Of a stretch of DNA of 5,458 nt, positions 1 to 4,129 are shown piece by piece. The notes below the pieces were generated by a model. That model was not told the origin of the DNA. It did not search any database and saw nothing but the letters and a program-made list of their open reading frames with translations. The stretch's first letter is position 1. Every line of letters starts with the position of its first letter. The stretch comes from an uncultured Lachnospiraceae bacterium (lineage in GTDB: Bacteria > Bacillota > Clostridia > Lachnospirales > Lachnospiraceae), in NCBI GenBank assembly GCA_910577165.1, contig CAJTLX010000093.1:1-5458 (forward strand), given 5' to 3'. Position numbers and translations under genes: made by a program.

Positions 1-55
1 TTAGAGCGCCGCCCTGTCACGGCGGAGGTCGCGGGTTCGAGTCCCGCTTAGGTCG
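1..55 (+). tRNA. tRNA-Asp (anticodon GTC), 5' end cut off by window
   Basis: This is the 3' three-quarters of an aspartate tRNA. The anticodon stem CCGCC (9-13) pairs with GGCGG (21-25) around the loop CTGTCAC, with anticodon GTC at 16-18. A five-base variable loop follows, then a T-arm GCGGG (31-35) / CCCGC (43-47) around TTCGAGT. The 3' acceptor strand is TTAGGTC (48-54), with discriminator G at 55, as expected for tRNA-Asp. The acceptor 5' strand and most of the D-arm lie before the window. The bases after 55 are CTTTT, so CCA is not encoded. Confidence 0.93.
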
Positions 56-80
56 CTTTTAGAAAAGCGTAAGTATAAAT

Positions 81-115
81 ACAAGTGTTTTAAAATTAAA
101 TAATTTTATACTTGT
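81..115 (+). other. AT-rich hairpin between tRNA-Asp and tRNA-Val
   Basis: ACAAGT (81-86) pairs with ACTTGT (110-115). The stem extends through a G-T wobble and one more pair, then past a TTT bulge into AAAATT (92-97) paired with AATTTT (102-107), closing on a four-base loop. It may terminate or define the 3' end of the upstream tRNA transcript. However, the T-run after it is poor, and its 3' arm overlaps the -35 box of the promoter at 112-139. Terminator, processing signal or simple AT-rich symmetry cannot be separated by eye. Confidence 0.4.
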
Positions 116-139
116 AAATTTTCTAAAAAGAGATATAAT
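112..139 (+). promoter_or_regulatory. SigA-type promoter for tRNA-Val/tRNA-Leu
   Basis: TTGTAA (112-117) is a four-of-six -35 box. A 16-base spacer separates it from a perfect TATAAT (134-139). The expected transcription start is around 146, immediately before the first base of tRNA-Val at 148, which would leave almost no 5' leader. The placement suggests that tRNA-Val and tRNA-Leu are transcribed separately from, or additionally to, tRNA-Asp upstream. Confidence 0.6.
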
Positions 140-147
140 TGAATTAT

Positions 148-220
148 GGAAGTTTAGCTCAGCTGGGAGAGCATCTGCCTTACAAGCAGAGGGTCATAGG
201 TTCGAACCCTATAACTTCCA
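148..220 (+). tRNA. tRNA-Val (anticodon TAC)
   Basis: A complete 73-base cloverleaf. The acceptor GGAAGTT (148-154) pairs with AACTTCC (213-219). The D-stem is GCTC (157-160) / GAGC (169-172). The anticodon stem TCTGC / GCAGA encloses CTTACAA with anticodon TAC at 181-183. The T-arm ATAGG / CCTAT encloses TTCGAAC. Discriminator A is at 220, as expected for valine. The bases that follow are TTT, so CCA must be added after transcription. Confidence 0.97.
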
Positions 221-265
221 TTTGTGCTGTGTCTGCATATATAATTTTGTATGGCTACTGCATAG

Positions 266-349
266 GCGGGTATGGTGGAATAGGCAGACACAAGAGACTT
301 AAAATCTCTCGGAGGCAACTCCGTGCCGGTTCAAGTCCGGCTACCCGCA
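266..349 (+). tRNA. tRNA-Leu (anticodon TAA)
   Basis: An 84-base class II tRNA. The acceptor GCGGGTA (266-272) pairs with TACCCGC (342-348). The anticodon stem AGAGA (293-297) / TCTCT (305-309) encloses CTTAAAA, with anticodon TAA at 300-302. A long variable arm CGGAG-GCAA-CTCCG (310-323) is the mark of leucine and serine tRNAs. The T-arm is GCCGG / CCGGC around TTCAAGT. Discriminator A is at 349, and CCA is not encoded (TAG follows). It lies 45 bases after tRNA-Val, with no promoter or terminator seen between them, so the two are probably co-transcribed. Confidence 0.97.
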
Positions 350-364
350 TAGATTTTTTAGAGG

Positions 365-407
365 GAATTCCGATTTCGCAGATAGAGGCGAGCGGGGTTC
401 TTTTTTT
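365..407 (+). terminator. Intrinsic terminator of the tRNA operon
   Basis: GAATTCCG (365-372) pairs with CGGGGTTC (393-400) over eight pairs, two of them G-T. A small internal loop leads to a second stem, TCGC paired with GCGA, closed by an eight-base loop. Seven T residues follow directly (401-407). It sits 15 bases after tRNA-Leu and ends the tRNA unit. Confidence 0.75.
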
Positions 408-425
408 ATCTACGTACAGACACAA

Positions 426-443
426 ATGCGCATAAGTGTGCAT
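426..443 (+). other. Small hairpin in the tRNA/SRAP intergenic region
   Basis: ATGCGCA (426-432) pairs with TGTGCAT (437-443) over seven pairs, one of them G-T, closed by the tetraloop TAAG. There is no T-run, so it is not a terminator. It may belong to a leader RNA or may be a DNA operator. It precedes the larger inverted repeat at 470-523. Confidence 0.3.
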
Positions 444-469
444 CTATTCGATTTCCATAGGGACAGCGG

Positions 470-533
470 CAAAGTGGGATAATGTCGCCAGGGTAATACT
501 ATAGGCGGGGAATCGCACTTTGTAAGATTTTTT
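470..533 (+). promoter_or_regulatory. Inverted repeat with embedded extended -10 element upstream of the SRAP gene
   Basis: CAAAGTG (470-476) is an exact inverted match to CACTTTG (516-522). After one mismatch GAT pairs with ATC, and further in TCGCC (485-489) pairs with GGCGG (504-508). A TTTTTT run at 528-533 follows five bases after the stem, so the RNA could act as a terminator or attenuator. The 5' arm also contains TGGGATAAT (475-483), an extended -10 element (TGN plus GATAAT) but with no good -35 box. As DNA, the palindrome could instead be an operator overlapping the promoter. No Firmicute LexA-like GAAC-N4-GTTC site was seen. Confidence 0.4.
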
Positions 534-555
534 ATTTGGAATTAAGGAGAAAATT

Positions 556-1161
556 ATGTGTGGAAGATATTATTTAAATAGTAACGCAGTAAATGAAATT
601 GAAAGTTTGATTTGGAAGATAAATAAAAGAACGGGGAGCAATCTTCCTGCCTCTTTGACGTTGCAGACAGGGGATATTTGTCCAACACAGTTAGCTCCCA
701 TACTCCTTGCTTCCAGGGAGGGAAATGATCTGTGCTGCCATATGCAGCGTTGGGGCTTTGTGACCCAGCAGGGGAAAATTGTTTTTAATGCCCGGAGTGA
801 AACAGCCGCAAAAAAATTAATGTTTTCAGAAAGTTTGGTCTGTAAAAGAGTGGTAATTCCAGCAGTTTGGTTCTATGAATGGAACCAGAACAGAGAAAAA
901 AATATTTTTTACCAGAAGGGAAAATCCCTGCTTTTTATGGCGGGTTTATATTATTGCGCGCCGGATGGGGAACGCTTTGTGATTTTAACCACACGGGCAA
1001 ATGAATCAATGAGCGCAGTACATGATCGTATGCCGCTTTTACTTGAAGAAAGTGAAGTTTTTTCATGGATTCTAAAGCCAGAACAAACACAAACTTTTTT
1101 AAAGAAGAAACCCTGTCTATTGGAACGACATTCAGAATATGAACAATTAAGTCTATTTTAG
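556..1161 (+). CDS. SRAP-domain protein (YedK/HMCES family), abasic-site DNA-protein crosslinker
   Basis: A 201-residue SOS-response-associated peptidase (SRAP) family protein. Family members bind abasic sites in single-stranded DNA and form a thiazolidine crosslink through Cys2 after removal of Met1, shielding the lesion at replication forks. The visible signature is complete: MCGR at the N-terminus with Cys2, NARSET at 78-83 (Asn78), FYEW at 106-109 (Glu108) and HDRMP at 156-160 (His156). These correspond to the Cys, Asn, Glu and His active-site residues known in E. coli YedK. The length is close to, or slightly below, the family norm, with no signal peptide or membrane segment. The C-terminus is QLSLF (197-201), a match to the bacterial sliding-clamp-binding pentapeptide. 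The start is set by the invariant MCGR and by AAGGAGA at 544-550, five bases upstream. It appears monocistronic, between the tRNA terminator and the receptor promoter. Despite the family name, no SOS box is visible upstream. Confidence 0.95.
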   Translation: MCGRYYLNSNAVNEIESLIWKINKRTGSNLPASLTLQTGDICPTQLAPILLASREGNDLCCHMQRWGFVTQQGKIVFNARSETAAKKLMFSESLVCKRVVIPAVWFYEWNQNREKNIFYQKGKSLLFMAGLYYCAPDGERFVILTTRANESMSAVHDRMPLLLEESEVFSWILKPEQTQTFLKKKPCLLERHSEYEQLSLF

Positions 1162-1163
1162 AT

Positions 1164-1208
1164 TCTAAATTTTTAGATATTTTTATCTCCTGAAAGGAAA
1201 ACCTTTTT
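1164..1208 (+). terminator. Weak candidate terminator region after the SRAP gene
   Basis: Two small hairpins follow the stop codon. TCTAAA / TTTAGA at 1164-1177 is AT-only apart from one G-C pair and is followed by TATTTTTATC. AAAGG-AAAA-CCTTT at 1193-1206 has only five pairs and runs into TT. Either could stop transcription weakly; neither is a strong intrinsic terminator. Confidence 0.35.
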
Positions 1209-1240
1209 GTGAATCTCTTATATATTTTGTAGAGATTTGC
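1209..1240 (+). repeat. Inverted repeat upstream of the chemoreceptor promoter
   Basis: AATCTCT (1212-1218) is an exact inverted match to AGAGATT (1231-1237), spaced by 12 AT-rich bases. The outer positions extend it with two G-T pairs and one G-C pair (1209-1240). No T-run follows. It lies about 30 bases upstream of the -35 box of the next gene, a position that could suit a regulator-binding site, but chance in AT-rich sequence is possible. Confidence 0.3.
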
Positions 1241-1270
1241 GAAGAAAAATATACAATTAGCGTAAAATAC

Positions 1271-1299
1271 TTGAAAATGAAACAAAAAGATGATATACT
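1271..1299 (+). promoter_or_regulatory. Extended -10 SigA promoter of the chemoreceptor gene
   Basis: TTGAAA (1271-1276) is separated by exactly 17 bases from TATACT (1294-1299). TG at 1291-1292 gives an extended -10 (TGATATACT). The expected start is around 1306, leaving a leader of about 95 bases. No SigD-type GCCGATAT is found upstream of this gene, so its own promoter appears to be of the housekeeping type. Confidence 0.75.
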
Positions 1300-1400
1300 T
1301 TATCAAAATTATATGTTTTCAATTTTCAACGTGAGTATATCTAATCACATTTTAAGTAGTAAATTTTTAACCAGCAAAAAAATTAGGAGGCATGCGAATT

Positions 1401-3110
1401 ATGGAAAAAATAAAAAAATTGAATGCAAAACTAATGTTATTTGTACTCGCTCTGGCGATTTTACTGATCGCGATTGCAATGGTCACATTCGGATCAAAAT
1501 CAAAGGCACTTGCGAATTCTCTGATGGAAGAGCAATTAAAATCCGCTTGTTTTTTAGTCGAGGAACTATTCGGAAGATTAAATGACGACGATTATTATTT
1601 GCAGGATAATCAATTGTACAAAGGAAATGTCAATCTTACGACACAGACGGAAGAAATTGATAAGATTCAAAATATGACGGGGCTTGAAGTCACAATCCTG
1701 TGGGGGGATGTCCGAAAAACAACAACGATAAAGGACGGAAATGGTAAGCGTGTGATTGATACCAGTCTTGATCCGAGTACCTCCCAGTTCGTACTTGCAG
1801 GGCAGTCGATATTTTTGGAACATATGACCATTCAGGGAACGCAATACACAGCCTACTATCTGCCATTAAAGCAGCCGAGCAGCGGTGAAATTGTCGGTAT
1901 TGTCTTTACGGGAAAACTTCGGGGCAAAGTGGATAATTATGTAAATACAAGTGTTTTGCAGGCCGTGGGGATTTTATTGGCAATCAGTATTATTTTTGCC
2001 GTTTTAAGCTGTATGACTTTCCTGCACAAAATCACAAACGCGCTGATCACCACATCCGGCTATATGGCGCGCTTAGCGGATAAAGATTTAAGCGGGATAA
2101 TTGAGGATAGATTTTTAAGGCGTGGGGATGAGATTGGGGATATTGCACGCAGCCTTGATTCTGTTCAGCAGAGTTTCCATCAGGTGATCCAGGAACTTCA
2201 GAATTCAGCTGAAGGTTTGGATAAGGAAAACCATACATTTCTTGAGAGATTTAATTTAATTTCCCAGAATATTGGAAATATAAATCTCGCAGTTGAGGAG
2301 ATTGCAAAGGGTTCCACTGATCAGGCGGGCGAGACCGCGAGGGCTTCGGACAGTGTGATCAATATTGGTTCCGCGCTCGATCAGAACTCGGAAAATATCG
2401 GTGAACTGAATTCGGCAGTGGAATCGATGAACAAATATGCAAGACAAGCATATGAAGCTTTGCAGACTCTGCTTATCATTGGAAAGAAGACATCACAGGA
2501 AGTTACTGTGTTAAAAGAAGAAACGAATAATACTAATATATCTGCACAGAAAATTAATGATGCAGTCAGCCTAATTCAAGATATTGCCCAGCAGACCAAT
2601 CTTCTTTCCCTAAATGCATCGATTGAGGCAGCAAGAGCAGGAGATTCAGGAAGAGGCTTTGCCGTTGTGGCGGAAGAGATTCGTAATCTCTCCGAGGAGA
2701 GCAGTAAAGGGGCGAAACAGATCGCAGAGATCGTCAATCAGTTGATTCACAACAGTGATGTCAGTGTGGAGCGTATGGGGAGTGTGGAGCAGAATGTGGA
2801 TACCCAAATGCAGCATCTTGATGGTCTGGATACCACATTTACCGGCTTGGGCACAGAGATTAAAAAAGTGTCCTCCGCATCGGAGAGTATTTTGGAACAG
2901 ACAAAGCAAATCACGGCAATGAAAGACGATATCAGCAGTATTATTGAACAGCTCGCGGCAATTTCAGAGGAGAATGCTGCATCAACGCAAGAAACCAGCG
3001 CGAGTATGCAAGATCTTTCCTGCGCGATTGATGAGTGTACGGCGGGGGCGGAAAAACTCTTAAAATTAGGGGAAGATTTAAAAGGAAAAGCCGATGATTT
3101 TCGGTTGTGA
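1401..3110 (+). CDS. Methyl-accepting chemotaxis protein with single Cache sensor domain
   Basis: A 569-residue transmembrane chemoreceptor that senses an extracellular ligand and controls the CheA kinase through CheW. Order of parts: TM1 about 11-30; extracellular sensor about 36-172; TM2 about 184-207; HAMP about 208-262 (with RRGDEIGDIARSL); long coiled-coil signalling domain to the C-terminus. The sensor resembles a single Cache fold, with MTGLEVTILWGD (92-103), GKR (115-117), MTIQGTQYTAYYLPL (142-156) and EIVGIVFTGK (163-172). The signalling tip is unmistakable: IAQQTNLLSLNASIEAARAG (395-414), then GRGFAVVAEEIRNLSEES (417-434). SEENAASTQETSASM (522-536) looks like the second methylation helix. 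The protein ends KADDFRL, without a CheR/CheB-tethering pentapeptide. ATG at 1392 is in frame but lies one base from AGGAGG (1385-1390), so ATG 1401, ten bases from that site, is preferred. Ligand unknown. Confidence 0.95.
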   Translation: MEKIKKLNAKLMLFVLALAILLIAIAMVTFGSKSKALANSLMEEQLKSACFLVEELFGRLNDDDYYLQDNQLYKGNVNLTTQTEEIDKIQNMTGLEVTILWGDVRKTTTIKDGNGKRVIDTSLDPSTSQFVLAGQSIFLEHMTIQGTQYTAYYLPLKQPSSGEIVGIVFTGKLRGKVDNYVNTSVLQAVGILLAISIIFAVLSCMTFLHKITNALITTSGYMARLADKDLSGIIEDRFLRRGDEIGDIARSLDSVQQSFHQVIQELQNSAEGLDKENHTFLERFNLISQNIGNINLAVEEIAKGSTDQAGETARASDSVINIGSALDQNSENIGELNSAVESMNKYARQAYEALQTLLIIGKKTSQEVTVLKEETNNTNISAQKINDAVSLIQDIAQQTNLLSLNASIEAARAGDSGRGFAVVAEEIRNLSEESSKGAKQIAEIVNQLIHNSDVSVERMGSVEQNVDTQMQHLDGLDTTFTGLGTEIKKVSSASESILEQTKQITAMKDDISSIIEQLAAISEENAASTQETSASMQDLSCAIDECTAGAEKLLKLGEDLKGKADDFRL

Positions 3111-3114
3111 TTGC

Positions 3115-3142
3115 TAAATTTTTTCCAGATTCTTGCCGATAT
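3115..3142 (+). promoter_or_regulatory. SigD (sigma-28) motility promoter
   Basis: TAAA (3115-3118), 16 bases, then GCCGATAT (3135-3142). The Bacillus SigD consensus is TAAA-N15-GCCGATAT, so both boxes match perfectly and the spacing is one base longer, within the accepted range. The -35 box begins only five bases after the chemoreceptor stop. The expected start is near 3149, giving a leader of about 85 bases that contains a weak GTATC/GATAC repeat (3175-3192). It implies expression of the next gene with the late flagellar and chemotaxis genes. Confidence 0.75.
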
Positions 3143-3235
3143 ATAGTGCAGATAAAAAATAATCAAATGGATTTGTATCCGGGATCTGATACAGTGAAAA
3201 GTCGCGGAAACACCGAGCTAAGGAGGGCATAAATA

Positions 3236-4009
3236 ATGGATAAGTTAAATGCGTACAGCGCATATCAGAACAACTCTACGGAGAATTTTGTACGGAATAC
3301 AAGGGAGGCGCAGAAAAATAATTCTGCGAGGAAGACCCAAGCTGACAAGCTGACGAAAAATACGGCTGCGGAGCGTGTGGCACAGACCGAATTGAAATTG
3401 AGCGATAAGGCGAAAGAACTTTTGCAGCAGATAAAGGAAAAATATGGAAATATGGACTTTATGGTAGCGGACTATTCCTCGGAGGAGGAAGCGCAGACCT
3501 ATCTTTCGCGCGGTACAAAGCAGTACAGTGTACTGATTGATCCGGACACATTAGAAGCGATGGCAAGCGATGAGAAGACAAAGGAGAAATACATAAATAT
3601 ATTGGAAGAATCCACTGGCAAATTGGACAGTGTGAAAGAGCAGTTGGAGGAAGAGGCGAAGGAGAGCGGCAGTGAGGTAAAGAGCATCGGCATGATACTT
3701 TCCGACGATGGTTCCGTCAGCTATTTTGCGGAGCTTGAAAAGGCGGGCGCAAAGCAGAAGGAGCGCATTGAAAATTCGAGAGAAAAGAAGGCTGAGGAGA
3801 AGAAAGCGGACGAGAAAAAGGCGGAGAAGGAGAAAGCAAGCGAGCGTTTACGGGTTGGTTATGAGAATATGCCTCGCCCGGACAAAAAGACGACACGGGT
3901 ATCTGCGGGGAGTATAGAAGAACTCTTAGAGAGGATCCGTGGGGTGGACTGGAATGAAATTAAGCCGGAGGCAGATCAAACGGGGAATAAATTCAACTAT
4001 ACGATTTAA
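3236..4009 (+). CDS. Charged cytoplasmic protein of unknown function, DUF6033-like, probable motility regulon member
   Basis: A 257-residue soluble protein with no signal peptide or membrane segment and no known enzymatic motif. A polar, probably disordered N-terminus (1-50; rich in Asn, Gln, Lys) leads to a core at about 52-170. This holds LKLSDKAKELLQQIKEKYGN (53-72), MDFMVADYSSEEEAQTYL (73-90) and YSVLIDPDTLEAMASDE (97-113). I associate this core with the DUF6033 family of clostridia, from memory rather than from a search. Residues 184-203 are four Lys/Glu pentapeptides, probably helical. A short C-terminal segment (222-241) may form a further helix. The start ATG lies eight bases after AAGGAGGG (3220-3227). 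The gene follows a chemoreceptor, has its own SigD promoter and ends in a strong terminator, so a role in motility or chemotaxis is inferred; the molecular function is unknown. Confidence 0.8.
   Translation: MDKLNAYSAYQNNSTENFVRNTREAQKNNSARKTQADKLTKNTAAERVAQTELKLSDKAKELLQQIKEKYGNMDFMVADYSSEEEAQTYLSRGTKQYSVLIDPDTLEAMASDEKTKEKYINILEESTGKLDSVKEQLEEEAKESGSEVKSIGMILSDDGSVSYFAELEKAGAKQKERIENSREKKAEEKKADEKKAEKEKASERLRVGYENMPRPDKKTTRVSAGSIEELLERIRGVDWNEIKPEADQTGNKFNYTI
3785..3844 (+). repeat. In-frame 15-bp tandem repeat encoding four KKAEE-like pentapeptides
   Basis: Four consecutive 15-base units encode KKAEE, KKADE, KKAEK and EKASE (residues 184-203 of the 3236-4009 product). The units are diverged at the DNA level, so this is an old or selected repeat rather than a fresh duplication. 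The K/E pattern favours a solvent-exposed helix or spacer. Unit number may vary between strains. Confidence 0.75.
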
Positions 4010-4024
4010 TGATAAAAATTTTTT

Positions 4025-4058
4025 AAGCTGCTGCAAATTTTATTTGCGGCAGCTTTTT
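4025..4058 (+). terminator. Strong intrinsic terminator after the DUF6033-like gene
   Basis: AAGCTGCTGCAAAT (4025-4038) pairs over all 14 positions (one G-T) with ATTTGCGGCAGCTT (4042-4055), closed by TTT and running into TTTTT (4054-4058). It begins 15 bases after the stop codon. It separates the motility-related genes from ktrB. Confidence 0.93.
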
Positions 4059-4061
4059 CTA

Positions 4062-4090
4062 TTGCAATTGCGGGAAAAAAAGTTTATAAT
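4062..4090 (+). promoter_or_regulatory. SigA promoter of ktrB
   Basis: TTGCAA (4062-4067), exactly 17 bases, then a perfect TATAAT (4085-4090). The expected start is near 4097, leaving a leader of only about 33 bases, too short for a c-di-AMP (ydaO-type) riboswitch. The palindrome GCAATTGC (4064-4071) overlaps the -35 box and could be an operator or chance. Confidence 0.75.
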
Positions 4091-4129
4091 ATGACCGCAA
4101 AGATAAAGGAAAGAAAAGGAATTTGTTTG

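Noticed and set aside
139..435. 98-residue open frame on the + strand (and a 62-residue one on the - strand at 255-443)
   Set aside because: Both run across tRNA-Leu (the + frame also across tRNA-Val) and the tRNA terminator; they lack coding character and are incidental to the RNA genes.
935..1306. 123-residue open frame on the - strand
   Set aside because: Antisense to the SRAP gene and running through its AT-rich downstream region; no recognisable domain and no ribosome site noted.
1392..1394. ATG 1392 as the chemoreceptor start
   Set aside because: It lies one base after AGGAGG (1385-1390), too close for initiation; ATG 1401 in the same frame is better placed.
1271..1585. 104-residue open frame on the + strand starting at 1271
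   Set aside because: Its start lies within the promoter of the chemoreceptor and it overlaps the receptor in another frame; shadow frame.
1942..1957. Exact 16-base match to 76-91 (TAAATACAAGTGTTTT)
   Set aside because: One copy is inside the receptor gene and the other in the tRNA spacer; contexts differ, there is no flanking similarity, and the sequence is AT-rich, so chance or an unverifiable relic is the best reading.
3089..3106. CCGA/TCGG hairpin at the end of the chemoreceptor gene as a terminator
   Set aside because: Short stem inside the coding end, with the nearest T-run about 12 bases away; not a credible intrinsic terminator.
2747..3166. 139-residue open frame on the - strand, with others at 2646-2909, 2256-2447 and 1578-1844
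   Set aside because: Antisense to the chemoreceptor coiled coil; compositionally a mirror of the receptor codons, with no family resemblance.
3143..3235. A c-di-GMP or other riboswitch in the leader of the DUF6033-like gene
   Set aside because: No recognisable GEMM core or other aptamer motif; only a weak 5-bp inverted repeat is seen.
3708..3917. 69-residue Arg/Lys-rich frame on the + strand
   Set aside because: An out-of-frame reading of the Lys/Glu repeat region, which gives an arginine-rich peptide by frame shift alone.
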